From assembly GCF_030167915.1 (NCBI RefSeq), contig NZ_JARGNB010000010.1, positions 124,001-188,000 of the forward strand: a stretch of DNA of 64,000 nucleotides, given 5' to 3'. The notes under the pieces are model-generated. The model was not told where the DNA came from. It saw only the letters and a list, made by a program, of their open reading frames with translations, and ran no database searches. The stretch comes from Aquabacterium humicola (GTDB lineage Bacteria; Pseudomonadota; Gammaproteobacteria; Burkholderiales; Burkholderiaceae_C). Shown piece after piece: positions 18,088-27,950 of this stretch (positions are counted from its first letter, which is position 1; the number at the start of each line of letters is the position of its first letter). Made by a program: the position numbers and the translations under genes.

Positions 18088-21000
18088 GCCGATCGCCCCC
18101 GCGGCGCTCGACCCGCTGACGCTGCCTTTGCGCGGTAGCCGCCTCGTCGAGGCGAGCGCCGGCACGGGCAAGACCTGGACCATCGCCGCGCTGTACCTGC
18201 GGCTGGTGCTCGGCCATGGCGCCGGCGAGGCGGGTCTCGGCCGCCCGCTGGACCCGGGGCAGATCCTGGTGATGACCTTCACCAAGGCCGCGACGCGCGA
18301 GCTGTCCGACCGCATCCGTGCGCGCCTGGTCGAGGCCGCCGCCTGCTTCCGCGGCGAACGGAACCCGCATCCGGACGATCGCTTCCTGCCGCGGCTGCTG
18401 GCCGACCATCCCGACGGCGAAGCCCGCACGCAGGCCGCGTGGCGGCTCGCGCAGGCGGCCGAGGCGATGGACGACGCGGCGGTGCACACCATCGACGCGT
18501 GGTGCCAGCGCATGCTGCGCGAACACGCCTTCGACAGCGGCTGCCTGTTCGACGAGGAGCTGCAGCCCAACGAGACCATGATGCTCGCCGAGGCCGCGCG
18601 CGACTGGTGGCGGCAGCAGGTCTACCCGCTGGACGAAGAGGCGCTCGACGACGTGCTGGCCCTGTGGCCCTCCGTGGACCGGCTGGTCGAAGCGGTGCGG
18701 CCGCTGCTGGAGCTGCCGTTGGACCCGGCGGTGGGCGAGGGCACGCTGGCGCAGTGCCGCGAAGCAGCTGCCGCGGGCCGGCGTGCGCAACTCGCCGCGC
18801 TGAAGGCCGGCTGGGCGGCGCGCGCCGACCAGATGCGCGACTGGCTCGAACCGCGGTGGTCCAGCAAGGTCATTCCGCCGGGTCGCTTGAGCACGGCGCA
18901 CGGCAGGCGCTGGCTCGACCTGCTGCGTACATGGTCCGTTAGCGACGAGACGGCGCCGCCGGAGCTCGGCAAGGGCTGGGAGCGGCTGACGCGCCCGGCG
19001 CTGGAGGAGATCGCCGGCACGCGCTTGAACGACCTGCCCGAAGGCTTCGATCGCCTCGAGCGGCTGAAGGCCGACCTCGGCGCGCTGCCCGACGCCCGGG
19101 CCGCGTTGCGCGGCCATGCGATCGCCGGCGTGCGCGCGCGCCTGCAGCAGCTGAAGGCCCAGGCCGGGCGCTTCGGCTATGCCGACATGCTGCAGCGCCT
19201 GGACGATGCGCTCGACGAGCCGCGCCGCGGCGAACGCGCGCGCCAGCTGCGCGAGCGCATCGTCGCGCAGTACCCGGCGGCGCTGATCGACGAGTTCCAG
19301 GACACGTCGCCGCGCCAGCTCAGCATCTTCGACCGCGTCTACCGCATCGCCGACAACGAGCCCTCGCGCGTGCTGCTGCTGATCGGCGACCCGAAGCAGT
19401 CGATCTACGGCTTTCGCGGCGCCGACATCCACAGCTACCTGAAGGCGCGCCGCGCGACCGCGCCGCGCCACCATGTGCTGGACACCAACCGCCGCTCGAC
19501 CCGGGCGCTGGTGGCCGCGGTCAACCGGCTGTTCATGCAGGCCGAGGCGCGACCCGGCGCCGGCGCCTTCGGCTTTCGCGAGCACGGCGCGGCGAACGAG
19601 CCGACCGAGCTGCCGTTCATCCCGGTCGATGCGGCCGGCCGCGCCGAGGTGCTGCAGCGGGGCGGCCGGCCGACCAGGACGACGATCGACGCGCTGCAGT
19701 TCGTCGTCGCCCCGGCGCCGGCCACCGCGAGCGACAGCCGCGACCACTTCGCGGCGCTGTGCGCCGAACGCATCGTGCAGCTGCTCGGCGATGCCGGCGC
19801 CGGCTTCGCGTGCGCCGATAGGGAGTTCGAGCGCCTGCGCCCCGGCGACATCGCGGTGCTGGTGCGCACCGGCGTCGAGGCCGAATGCGTGCAGCGTGCG
19901 CTGCGCCGGCGCCGCGTGGCGTCGGTCTACCTGTCGGACAAGGACAGCGTCTACCAGCGCGCCGAAGCAGCCGACCTGCTGCGGCTGCTGCAGGCTGTCG
20001 CCGCGCCGCGCAACGTGCGGCTGGCGCGCGCGGCACTCGCGACGCGGCTGCTCGCGCGCTCGCTGCCCGAGCTGCTGGCGCTGGCGAACGACGACGCGGC
20101 GTTCGACGAACAGGCCGAGCACCTGCGCGAGCTGCATGCCGTGTGGCAGGGCCAGGGCGTGCTGGCGATGCTGCGCCGCGCGCTGCACCTGTTCGAACTG
20201 CCGCAGCGCCTGCTGGCCTCCGGTGACGACGAGGGCGAACGGCGCATGACCAACCTGCTGCACCTGGCCGAGCTGCTGCAGGCGGCCAGCATGCAGGTCG
20301 ACGGCGAACCGGCGCTGGTGCGCTGGCTCGCCGGCCAGATCGAGGCCGCGCGCGGCGACCGCACGCCAGCGGAGGACCAGGTGCTGCGGCTGGAGAGCGA
20401 TGCCGACCTGGTGCAGGTGGTCACCGTGCACAAGTCCAAGGGGCTGGAGTACCCGCTGGTGTTCCTGCCCTTTGCCACTGCGGTCGCCGGCCGCCCGTTC
20501 GCCAGGCCGGACTGGGTGGTGCGGCGCGACGTCGATACCGGCGCCCGCCGCCTCGAGCTGGCGCCGGACGAGGACGACGAGCGTCAGCAGGAGCGCGAAC
20601 GGCTGCAGGAGGACCTGCGCTTGCTCTACGTCGCGTTGACGCGGGCGCGCCATGCGCTGTGGGTGGGCGCGGCGATGCTGGTCGAGCGCAAGGGCAGCAG
20701 CACGCTGCTGTGGCCGCGCAGCGCGCTGGGCTACCTGCTGTCCGGCGACCGGGCGGTGAATCCCGAGGACGCGGTGGCCGCGCTGCAGGCGCTGGCCGCG
20801 GGCGGCGAGGGCATCGTGGTCACGACCGTCGACAGCGACACCCGCGTGCCGCGCACGCCGTGGGCGGGCGACGCGCCGGCGGCCGAACTGCCGCCGCCGC
20901 GCGGCTACGACGGTCGCTTCGAACGCAGCTGGTCGATCAGCAGCTACACGACGCTGGTGCGCCAGGCCGCGCGCGGCGCCACCGCGGTGCTGGACGACCT

Positions 21001-21877
21001 GCAGGCGCGCACGTGGCGCGACGATGACGACGAGGACGAAGCGGCCGGGGGACCGCCCGGTGGAGCGCCCGGCGTAGCATCCGGCGGAGTGCCCGGCGAT
21101 GGGGCGGCAACGGCCCTCGTGCGGGCCGATCGCCCCTGGCACCGCTTTCCGCGCGGCGCCTTCGCCGGCAACTTCCTGCACACGCAGCTCGAATGGCTGG
21201 CCGGCGAAGGCTTCGCGCTCGATTCGCCCGCGCTGCAGCAAGCGCTACATCGCCGCTGCGAACGCCAGGGCTGGCGCCACCGGGCCGACGACGTGGTGGC
21301 GTGGCTGCAACGCGTGGTCGCCACGCCGCTGCCGCCGCTGGCGCCGCCGGACGGCGCGGCGCTGCGCGCGCTCGATGGCCGCGTGCTGCCAGAGATGGAG
21401 TTCTGGCTGCCCGGCGACGGCCTCGACGCGCAGCAGCTGGACCGGCTCTGCCGCGAGCACGTCGCGCCCGGCCTGGCGCGTCCGGCGCTGACGCCGCGCC
21501 GCCTGCACGGCCTGCTGATGGGCTTCGCCGACCTGGTGTTCGAACACGCCGGCCGCTACTGGGTACTGGACTACAAGTCCAATGCGCTCGGCGGACGCGA
21601 TGCCGACTACACCGACGCGGCGATGCAGGCCGCGATGCTGCAGCACCGCTACGACGTGCAGGCGGTGCTGTACCTGCTGGCGCTGCACCGGCTGCTGCAG
21701 CGGCGGCTCGGGGCGCGCTACGACCCGGCGCGGCAGCTCGGCGGCGCGCTGTACCTGTTCCTGCGCGGCATCGGTGGCCCGGCGGCGGGCTGCCACCTTG
21801 TGTCGCCGCCGCTCGCGCTGCTGCAGGCCTTGCAGGCGCTGCTTGCCGCGCCGGCCGGGGAGGGCGCCGATGTCTGA
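18074..21877 (+). CDS. recB: Exodeoxyribonuclease V beta subunit RecB (1267 aa)
   Basis: Superfamily 1A helicase fused to the RecBCD nuclease. Walker A is EASAGTGKTWTI near residue 30; UvrD-type motifs follow (DEFQDTSPRQLSIFDRVY; GDPKQSIYGFRGADIHSYL; VVTVHKSKGLEYPLVF; LLYVALTRARHAL). The C-terminal nuclease keeps D1153 and D1166-Y-K1168 (GFADLVFEH...VLDYKSN), so both strand-cutting and unwinding activities should be intact. A 12-bp tandem repeat coding a Gly/Pro-rich linker (residues 993-1008) lies between helicase and nuclease. The start overlaps the recC end and the end overlaps the recD start, implying translational coupling. Confidence 0.95.
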   Translation: MATTEPIAPAALDPLTLPLRGSRLVEASAGTGKTWTIAALYLRLVLGHGAGEAGLGRPLDPGQILVMTFTKAATRELSDRIRARLVEAAACFRGERNPHPDDRFLPRLLADHPDGEARTQAAWRLAQAAEAMDDAAVHTIDAWCQRMLREHAFDSGCLFDEELQPNETMMLAEAARDWWRQQVYPLDEEALDDVLALWPSVDRLVEAVRPLLELPLDPAVGEGTLAQCREAAAAGRRAQLAALKAGWAARADQMRDWLEPRWSSKVIPPGRLSTAHGRRWLDLLRTWSVSDETAPPELGKGWERLTRPALEEIAGTRLNDLPEGFDRLERLKADLGALPDARAALRGHAIAGVRARLQQLKAQAGRFGYADMLQRLDDALDEPRRGERARQLRERIVAQYPAALIDEFQDTSPRQLSIFDRVYRIADNEPSRVLLLIGDPKQSIYGFRGADIHSYLKARRATAPRHHVLDTNRRSTRALVAAVNRLFMQAEARPGAGAFGFREHGAANEPTELPFIPVDAAGRAEVLQRGGRPTRTTIDALQFVVAPAPATASDSRDHFAALCAERIVQLLGDAGAGFACADREFERLRPGDIAVLVRTGVEAECVQRALRRRRVASVYLSDKDSVYQRAEAADLLRLLQAVAAPRNVRLARAALATRLLARSLPELLALANDDAAFDEQAEHLRELHAVWQGQGVLAMLRRALHLFELPQRLLASGDDEGERRMTNLLHLAELLQAASMQVDGEPALVRWLAGQIEAARGDRTPAEDQVLRLESDADLVQVVTVHKSKGLEYPLVFLPFATAVAGRPFARPDWVVRRDVDTGARRLELAPDEDDERQQERERLQEDLRLLYVALTRARHALWVGAAMLVERKGSSTLLWPRSALGYLLSGDRAVNPEDAVAALQALAAGGEGIVVTTVDSDTRVPRTPWAGDAPAAELPPPRGYDGRFERSWSISSYTTLVRQAARGATAVLDDLQARTWRDDDDEDEAAGGPPGGAPGVASGGVPGDGAATALVRADRPWHRFPRGAFAGNFLHTQLEWLAGEGFALDSPALQQALHRRCERQGWRHRADDVVAWLQRVVATPLPPLAPPDGAALRALDGRVLPEMEFWLPGDGLDAQQLDRLCREHVAPGLARPALTPRRLHGLLMGFADLVFEHAGRYWVLDYKSNALGGRDADYTDAAMQAAMLQHRYDVQAVLYLLALHRLLQRRLGARYDPARQLGGALYLFLRGIGGPAAGCHLVSPPLALLQALQALLAAPAGEGADV
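21050..21097 (+). repeat. Four 12-bp repeats in the RecB interdomain linker
   Basis: Four consecutive in-frame 12-bp units encode GPPG, GAPG, VASG and GVPG (residues 993-1008). They follow an Asp/Glu-rich run and join the helicase region to the nuclease domain. Copy number could vary between strains by slippage without changing the frame. Confidence 0.8.
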
Positions 21878-23873
21878 ACACGCCCTGCTCCTGCAGCGCT
21901 TGCGGGCGTGGCGCGAAGCCGGCCACCTGCGCGCGCTTGACCTGGCCTTCGCGCGGCTGCTGCACACGCTGGACCCGGCGGCGCCGGCGAGCCTGCTGCT
22001 GGCCGGCGCGCTGGCCGCCCATTTCGAAGGCCGACGCCACAGCTGCGTGAAGCTGGACGAACTGCTCGACGAGCTGCCGGTCCTGTCCGGCTGGCCGCCC
22101 GAGATGACGGATGAAGTACGCGGCCTGCTGCCGCCCACCGCCGAGGCCGCGACCGCCTGGTCGGCCAGTCCGCTGATCGAGATCGCGCCATCGCACACCG
22201 CGGGCAGCACGCCGCTGGTGTGGTGCGACGGCCGGCTCTACCTGCGGCGCTACTGGCACTGCGAATCGGCGGTCGCCGCGCAGGTGCGCGCGCGCACCGC
22301 GCCGGCGCCGGCCGACGATGTCGATGCCGCCGCCGCCCGGCTGTGGCTCGACCGCCTGTTCCCGCCCCCGGCGGCGCCGCGCGGCCGCGCGGCGAAGGCC
22401 GCGGCCGCCGATGCGCCGTTCGACTGGCAGAAGCTCGCCTGCGTGCTGGCGCTGCGCGGCCGGCTGCTGCTGGTCACCGGCGGCCCGGGCACCGGCAAGA
22501 CCTTCACCGCGGCCCGCCTGCTGGTGCTGCTGCAGGCGCTGCACCGCGGCCCGCAGCCGCTGCGCGTGGCGCTGGCGGCGCCGACCGGCAAGGCGGCGGC
22601 GCGCCTGCGGCAGTCGATCGACGCCGCGCTGCAGACGCTGCGCACGGCGATCGACCGCGAGGTCTTCGGCCACGATCCGCTCGCCGCGCCGGGCCCCGCG
22701 CGCACGCTGCATGCGCTGCTCGGCGTGCGGCCGGACGCGCGCCGCCCGCAGCACGATGCCGCGCGCCCGCTGGACGTCGACCTGCTGTTCGTCGACGAGG
22801 CGTCGATGGTGAACCTGGAGATGATGGCGCTGCTGCTCGATGCGCTGCCGCCGCGGGCCCGCCTGGTGCTGCTGGGCGACAAGGACCAGCTGGAGTCGGT
22901 GGAGACCGGCGCGGTGCTGGGCGACCTCTGCGAGGGCGCCGACGCGGGCGGCTACGACGACGCCAGCGTGCAGTGGCTGTCGGCGGTCGGCGGGCTGACG
23001 TTGCCGCCGGAGTTTCGCGGCGCCGGCGCGCCGCTGGCGCAGCAGACGGCGATGCTGCGCACCAGCCGCCGTTTCGGCGGAGCGATCGGCGCGCTGGCCC
23101 AGGCGGTGAACCGCGGCGATGCGGCGGCCGCGCGCCGGCTGCTGGCCGACGATGCCGGCCGGGTGGTGGCCACACTGGCGGAGGCGCCCGACCTGCGTCG
23201 CGTGCAGCACCTGGCCCTCGCCGGGCGCGACCGCCACGACGGCTATGGCCGCTGCTTTCGCCTGTTGGCGGACCGGCCCGACGATCCGGCCGCGTTCGAC
23301 GACTGGGCCCGCAACCTGCTTCGCACCTTCGTATCCTTCCGCGTGCTCTGCGCCGTGCGCGAAGGACCGCAGGGCGTGCAGGCCGTCAACGCGGCGATCG
23401 AGCAGGCGCTGGTGGAGGCCGGGCTGTTGAAGACCCGCCGCGGCGAGTGGTACGAAGGCCGGCCGGTGATGGTCACGCGCAACGATGCCGCGCTCGGCAT
23501 CTTCAACGGCGACATCGGCCTCGTGTTGCGGCCGCCGGGCAGCGGCGCCGGCGAGGGCGCCGCGCTGCGCGTGTACCTGCTCGACGGCGAGGTGCTGCGC
23601 TCGGTGTCGGCCGGCCGGCTGCCCGATGTGGAGACGGCCTTCGCGCTGACGGTGCACAAGAGCCAGGGCTCGGAGTTCGCGCACGTGCTGCTGGTGCTGC
23701 CGGCCGACGATTCGCCGGTGCTGACGCGCGAGCTGCTGTACACCGCGATCACGCGCGCGCGCGAGGCTTTCACGCTGGCCGCGCCGCAGCCGGCGCTGGT
23801 CGATGCCGCGGTGCAGCGCCTGACGCGGCGCCACAGCGGGCTGCGCGCGCTGCTCGACCGCGCTTCGTCCTGA
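21870..23873 (+). CDS. recD: Exodeoxyribonuclease V alpha subunit RecD (667 aa)
   Basis: SF1B 5'-to-3' helicase that is the second motor of RecBCD. Walker A is TGGPGTGKTFTAARLL near residues 203-215; further motifs are AAPTGKAAARL, FVDEASMVNLEMM, LLGDKDQLESVETGAVLGDL and the C-terminal LTVHKSQGSEF and YTAITRA. The N-terminal domain (residues 1-150) that contacts RecC is present, so this is RecD1 and not the stand-alone RecD2. The ATG overlaps the recB stop by 8 bp and has a GGAGGG ribosome site. The gene ends 29 bp before the convergent diguanylate cyclase gene. Confidence 0.95.
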   Translation: MSEHALLLQRLRAWREAGHLRALDLAFARLLHTLDPAAPASLLLAGALAAHFEGRRHSCVKLDELLDELPVLSGWPPEMTDEVRGLLPPTAEAATAWSASPLIEIAPSHTAGSTPLVWCDGRLYLRRYWHCESAVAAQVRARTAPAPADDVDAAAARLWLDRLFPPPAAPRGRAAKAAAADAPFDWQKLACVLALRGRLLLVTGGPGTGKTFTAARLLVLLQALHRGPQPLRVALAAPTGKAAARLRQSIDAALQTLRTAIDREVFGHDPLAAPGPARTLHALLGVRPDARRPQHDAARPLDVDLLFVDEASMVNLEMMALLLDALPPRARLVLLGDKDQLESVETGAVLGDLCEGADAGGYDDASVQWLSAVGGLTLPPEFRGAGAPLAQQTAMLRTSRRFGGAIGALAQAVNRGDAAAARRLLADDAGRVVATLAEAPDLRRVQHLALAGRDRHDGYGRCFRLLADRPDDPAAFDDWARNLLRTFVSFRVLCAVREGPQGVQAVNAAIEQALVEAGLLKTRRGEWYEGRPVMVTRNDAALGIFNGDIGLVLRPPGSGAGEGAALRVYLLDGEVLRSVSAGRLPDVETAFALTVHKSQGSEFAHVLLVLPADDSPVLTRELLYTAITRAREAFTLAAPQPALVDAAVQRLTRRHSGLRALLDRASS

Positions 23874-23902
23874 CTGCGCCGCGGCCGGCTCGTCGCGGCA
23901 GT

Positions 23903-26900
23903 TCAGGTGGCGCCGACGTGCCGGCCCCGTCCCGCGGCCTTGGCCTCGTACAGCCGCGCGTCCGCTTCGGCGATCAGCTGGCGCAGGTCGAATCCGGCAT
24001 CGCCGGCGAAGGCCACGCCGGCGCTGGCGCCGATGCGCAGCTGCAGGCCGTCGACCTCGAACGGCGCGCTCGCCGCGGCGATCAGCTTGGCGGCCACCGC
24101 TTCAGCATGGCGGCGCTCGCGCACGCCGATCAGCGCGATCGCGAACTCGTCGCCGCCGAGCCGCGCCACCGCGTCGCTGGGCCGCACCACGGCGCTCATG
24201 CGCTGCGCGAACTGCTGCAGCAGCACGTCGCCCACCGCGTGGCCGTGCCGGTCGTTGACCGGCTTGAAGTGGTCGAGGTCGACGTAGATCAGCGCCAGCA
24301 TGTGGCCCGGCCGGGCCTGCGCCAGGCGCGTCTCGGTGAAGCGCTCGAAACCGGCGCGGTTCATCAGCCCGGTCAGCGGATCGCGCTCGGCCAGCTCGAG
24401 CAGGCGGCCTTCCTCCTGCTTGTGCTGGGTGATGTCGAAGGCCACCGCGACGAAGCCGTCGACCTCGCCGTTCTCGACGATCAGCGGGATGTAGCTGATC
24501 GACAGGTGCTGCACCGCGTCGTGCGGACCGAACTCCTTCTCGAAGCTCACCGTCTCGCCGGCCAGCGCGCGTTCGATCCACGGCAGGCTGCGCTCATGCT
24601 CGCGCGGGCCCAGCACCTGCGCCATCGTGCAGCCGATCAGCGCCTCGCGCGGGCGGCCGCTCCAGCGCTCGAACGCGCTGTTGACGAAGCGGTAGCGGCC
24701 GTCGGCGCCGACCACCGCCACCAGCGCCGGGATGGCCTCGGTGACCGAGCGCAGCGTCGCGGCCTGGCGGCGCTGCTCGAGTTCGGCCGCGCTGCGCTCG
24801 GTGACGTCGACGCCGATCGCGTAGAAGCCGCGCACATCGCCGGTCTCGTCGATGTCCGGCAGCAGCCGGCTCTCGATGCGCACCAGGCGGCCGTCGACCA
24901 TCTCCTCGAACTCGAAGCGCTGCTCGGTGCCCGCGAGCACCGCGGCGACGCGGCCATCGACGTTCTCGCTGGTGCGGCCGACCATCAGCTCGTCGCGCGT
25001 GTGGCCGATGATCTGGTCACGGCGCAGGCCGAAGCGCTGGCAGTGCGCCTGGTTGACGAAGCGGTAGCGGCCCTCGCGGTCGCCGTAGGCCAGGCGCACC
25101 GGCACGTTGTCGGTGATCTTGCGCACGAAGCGCTCGCTCTCGGCGAGGCGGATCTGCAAGGTCTTGCGCTCGGTGATGTCCTGCAGCGCACCGACCAGCC
25201 GCACCACGCGTTCACCGTCGAGCTCGGCCTGGCCCTGCGTGCGCACCCATAGCCGGCGCCCGCGCGCGGTGACGAACGCCAGCTCCAGGTTCCAGGGCGC
25301 ACCGGTGGCGATCGCGTTGTCGATGGCCGTCAGCACCACCAGCTGCGCCTGCGGCTCGTAGAACTGCAAGGCGCCCTGCAGCGTCGGCTGGTAGGCCTCG
25401 TCGACCTCGTGGATGCGGCGCAGCTGCGCGGTCCATTCCAGCCGCTGCGTCGCCAGGTCCAGCGCCCAGCCGCCGACGCCGGCCAGGCTGCCGGTGCTCT
25501 CCAGCAGCGCCCGGTGGCGCGCCAGCGCCACTTCGGCGAGCTGGCGCTCGGCGACCTCGGCACGGCTCTGCTCGATCAGCGTCGACTGTTGCTCGACGAC
25601 CGCCTGGACGTGGCGCTCGCTGCGCGCCAGCCGGTGCACCAGCGGCCGCACCTGCGTGCGCAGCGCCACCACCGCCAGCCCGACCAGCGCCGCCAGGGCG
25701 ATCAGCAGCAGGTTCAGCCGGTCCTTCATCGGCAGCATCAGCGTGCGCACGTCGTTGCGCACGCCCAGGCCGAGGCCGTAGTCCCTGATCGGCGCGTAGG
25801 CGGAGATCGAGTCGACGCCGCGCGGGTCCTTCGCGAACACCACGCCCTGTGTGCCGAGCAGCGCGCGCACCACCGGCAAGGTCGGCTGACCCGCGCTGTC
25901 GAACAACGGACGCTCGAAGGGCTGCTTGCGGAACTTCGTCGCACCGCAGCGCACTGTCTTGTCGAGCCGGCTGCAGATCACGGCGTCGGAGGTCGGGCTC
26001 GACGCACGCAGCTCCTCGAGCAGGCGGTCGAACAGCGGCAGGCGCTGCTCCGTCAGCACGCGGCCGACCTTGCGGCCGTCGTGGACCACGTCGTATTCGG
26101 CCAGCAGCAGGTAGCCGCGGTGGAAGGCCAGCACCGCGGGCGGCTGTCCGACGCGGCGCAAGGCATGGTTCAGCTCGACGCCGGCCTTCACGCTGGCGCC
26201 CGCGCTGGCCAGCAGGCGGCCGTCGACGCTGACGAACTGCGCGCTGCTGAGCTCGTCGGTGCGGAAGCTGTCGGCGATGCGCTGCAGCGTGCGCTGCGCG
26301 ACCGGATCGTCGGGCTGGGCGTTCAGCGTCGCCATCGTCAGCTGCACGGTCGGGCGCGTGGCCACCGTGCGGGACAGCCACAGCTGCAGGTCGAGTGCGT
26401 TGGCCAGCGAGGTCGCCGTCGTCGACGCCAGCAGTTGCTGGTTCTGCGCCACCGACTGCTCGAAGGTCGCGCGCATCGCGGTGAAGCCGGCGGCGCCGCC
26501 GAGCAGCGCGACCAGGCTGACGACCACCAGCGCGCGCCGGTGGATGCGGCGCTCGCCGATGTCCAGGGCTTCGGCGTCCAGGCGCAGCGTGCGCTCGTAC
26601 AGCGTCCACAGCCCGATCGCCAGCGCGCCGAGGCCGAGCGCCGTCGCCGGCGACAGGCGGATCAGCCAGCCGATGTCGTAGAGCTGCTCGATGCCCAGGA
26701 AGTGGCCGAGCACGCCGGTGAGGGCGATCAGCGCCACCGCGGCGAGCAGGACCAGGAAGGCGCGGCGATGACGCTCGAAGCGCCGGCTGCGCAGCGCCGC
26801 GAAGCCGGCGCCGGTGGCGGCGAAGGCCAGGCCGGCGGTGATCGGCAGCCAGCCGGCGAAGGCCCGCTGGGGTGTCGCGGCGGCGCCGGCCAGTGTCAGG

Positions 26901-27214
26901 TCGATGCCGAGCAGCGCGCAGGCGACGGACGCGGCGAGCGAAGCGGCCGGCAGCAGCAGCAGCAGCGCGATGGCGACGGTCTGGCCGCGGCGCATGGTGC
27001 GCGTCGTGTGGCCATCGGCCCCGCGGGCCGCGGCCAGCAGGCCGAGGCCGGCGATCACGAACAGCGCGGCGGTGAGCGGCCGGTCTTCCGTCGAGCCCAG
27101 CGGCCACCAGCCGAAGGCGGCCGGCGGCAACACCCAGGGCAGCCCGCCGACCAGGCCCAGCGCGACGGCCAGCAGGCCCGCACACTGCGCTGCCGAGGGG
27201 CGGACTTTCTCCAT
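23903..27214 (-). CDS. Membrane sensor diguanylate cyclase, multi-TM + PAS x3 + GGDEF (1103 aa)
   Basis: Makes cyclic di-GMP from two GTP. The first 220 residues contain several hydrophobic spans, then an extracytoplasmic region (about 225-490, Cache-like) closed by another span (LLLIALAALVGLAVVALRTQV). Three PAS blocks follow, two with clear ...DITE/DVTER ends, and then GGDEF. The active site GGDEF (near residue 1020) is intact, with DLDHFKPVNDRHGHAVGD upstream. An RxxD inhibitory site (RPSD) stands five residues before it, so product feedback is expected. No EAL domain. GGAGA precedes the ATG at 27214. The gene stands alone, convergent with recD. Confidence 0.9.
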   Translation of the reverse strand: MEKVRPSAAQCAGLLAVALGLVGGLPWVLPPAAFGWWPLGSTEDRPLTAALFVIAGLGLLAAARGADGHTTRTMRRGQTVAIALLLLLPAASLAASVACALLGIDLTLAGAAATPQRAFAGWLPITAGLAFAATGAGFAALRSRRFERHRRAFLVLLAAVALIALTGVLGHFLGIEQLYDIGWLIRLSPATALGLGALAIGLWTLYERTLRLDAEALDIGERRIHRRALVVVSLVALLGGAAGFTAMRATFEQSVAQNQQLLASTTATSLANALDLQLWLSRTVATRPTVQLTMATLNAQPDDPVAQRTLQRIADSFRTDELSSAQFVSVDGRLLASAGASVKAGVELNHALRRVGQPPAVLAFHRGYLLLAEYDVVHDGRKVGRVLTEQRLPLFDRLLEELRASSPTSDAVICSRLDKTVRCGATKFRKQPFERPLFDSAGQPTLPVVRALLGTQGVVFAKDPRGVDSISAYAPIRDYGLGLGVRNDVRTLMLPMKDRLNLLLIALAALVGLAVVALRTQVRPLVHRLARSERHVQAVVEQQSTLIEQSRAEVAERQLAEVALARHRALLESTGSLAGVGGWALDLATQRLEWTAQLRRIHEVDEAYQPTLQGALQFYEPQAQLVVLTAIDNAIATGAPWNLELAFVTARGRRLWVRTQGQAELDGERVVRLVGALQDITERKTLQIRLAESERFVRKITDNVPVRLAYGDREGRYRFVNQAHCQRFGLRRDQIIGHTRDELMVGRTSENVDGRVAAVLAGTEQRFEFEEMVDGRLVRIESRLLPDIDETGDVRGFYAIGVDVTERSAAELEQRRQAATLRSVTEAIPALVAVVGADGRYRFVNSAFERWSGRPREALIGCTMAQVLGPREHERSLPWIERALAGETVSFEKEFGPHDAVQHLSISYIPLIVENGEVDGFVAVAFDITQHKQEEGRLLELAERDPLTGLMNRAGFERFTETRLAQARPGHMLALIYVDLDHFKPVNDRHGHAVGDVLLQQFAQRMSAVVRPSDAVARLGGDEFAIALIGVRERRHAEAVAAKLIAAASAPFEVDGLQLRIGASAGVAFAGDAGFDLRQLIAEADARLYEAKAAGRGRHVGAT

Positions 27215-27414
27215 GACTGCGGGGGTCTCCTGTGCGTCGTCGTCGTGACAGCGCGGGCCGCGGCGAGGCCGCTACGGGCCGGTCGACGCGGGCGCACCGG
27301 CGGGACGGTACGCCAGTGTGCCGGCGCCACCGGTTTCGCGAGGGCGGGAACAATCGGCGATTGACTTGCCATTTTTGCCGACTTCGCTTGTTGCGCCAAG
27401 GGGGCGCCGCACGC
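27215..27414. other. Intergenic region upstream of the diguanylate cyclase
   Basis: About 200 bp with no credible gene. It must hold the promoter of the leftward diguanylate cyclase gene. It is locally AT-richer around 27345-27390 (TTGACTTGCCATTTTTGCCG), which is where a promoter is most plausible. Confidence 0.35.
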
Positions 27415-27450
27415 AAAACGGCCGCGCCGCCGTGAAAGGCGGCGCGGCCG
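27415..27450 (-). terminator. Intrinsic terminator, 13-bp perfect stem with T-run
   Basis: Read on the minus strand, a perfect 13-bp GC stem (CGGCCGCGCCGCC / GGCGGCGCGGCCG) with loop TTTCAC is followed directly by TTTTG. It lies 40 bp after the stop of the small minus-strand gene at 27490 and should end that transcript before the diguanylate cyclase promoter. Confidence 0.85.
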
Positions 27451-27489
27451 AAGGCGCGCGGGCTGCCGGGGTGGACCGGCGCGGCGGTG

Positions 27490-27786
27490 TCAGTGCACGG
27501 CGTCGAGCTGCCGTTCGCCGGCGCGTTCGCGGTCGGGGGCGGCGGCGCGCGGCGGCCGCGTCATCGCGCCGGAGGCATCGGCGATGGTTTCGAGCAGCGA
27601 GTGCCGCACCATCAGCGACGGACCGCGGAACGTCAGCTCCGGACCGACGCGGCGGACCTTGTCGTCGGCCTGCACCTCGACCACATGGCCGAAGTGCATG
27701 CGGAAGCGGCGCGACTGCAGATGCCCGTTGTCGAGCTTCGTCACCAGCTGCACGTCGCCGTTGGCCAGCGTTTCGATCCTGTTCAA
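27490..27786 (-). CDS. Small conserved-looking hypothetical protein (98 aa)
   Basis: Not recognised as a named family. A TTG at 27786 is preceded by GGGAGAAG at proper distance and starts MNRIETLANGDVQLVTKL; an in-frame ATG at 27840 would add 18 residues but has no ribosome site. The first 60 residues are a regular beta-rich segment (VQLVTKLDNGHLQSRRFRMHFGHVVEV), and the C-terminus is basic and low-complexity. No signal peptide or membrane span. A strong intrinsic terminator follows. It lies 164 bp downstream of the REC-GGDEF gene on the same strand. Confidence 0.55.
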   Translation of the reverse strand: MNRIETLANGDVQLVTKLDNGHLQSRRFRMHFGHVVEVQADDKVRRVGPELTFRGPSLMVRHSLLETIADASGAMTRPPRAAAPDRERAGERQLDAVH

Positions 27787-27888
27787 GCCGCTTCTCCCGT
27801 TGTTCGTATCGAGGCGGAGCGGACTATCCGTCAGAAGCATGACCGGGCAGAGGCAGTTTTCCTCATTTCGACCTGCGCAGCGGGCGCA

Positions 27889-27909
27889 AGCCCCCTCGTT
27901 CGAGGGGCT
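27889..27909. terminator. Hairpin downstream of the REC-GGDEF gene
   Basis: AGCCCC/GGGGCT arms with inner TC/GA pairs form a compact stem-loop about 42 bp past the stop of the response-regulator gene on the minus strand. There is no clear T-run, so only a tentative terminator. Confidence 0.35.
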
Positions 27910-27950
27910 CGCCGGGCCCTGTTCGGCCGCCCGCGGGGCCCCGCCCGCGC

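Noticed and set aside
17828-21241. A 1137-codon minus-strand open frame across recB
   Set aside because: Antisense shadow of recB; translation is low-complexity Arg/Gln/Ala and no ribosome site is apparent.
20937-23834. A 965-codon minus-strand open frame across recB-recD
   Set aside because: Antisense to well-conserved RecB nuclease and RecD helicase motifs; no motif of its own.
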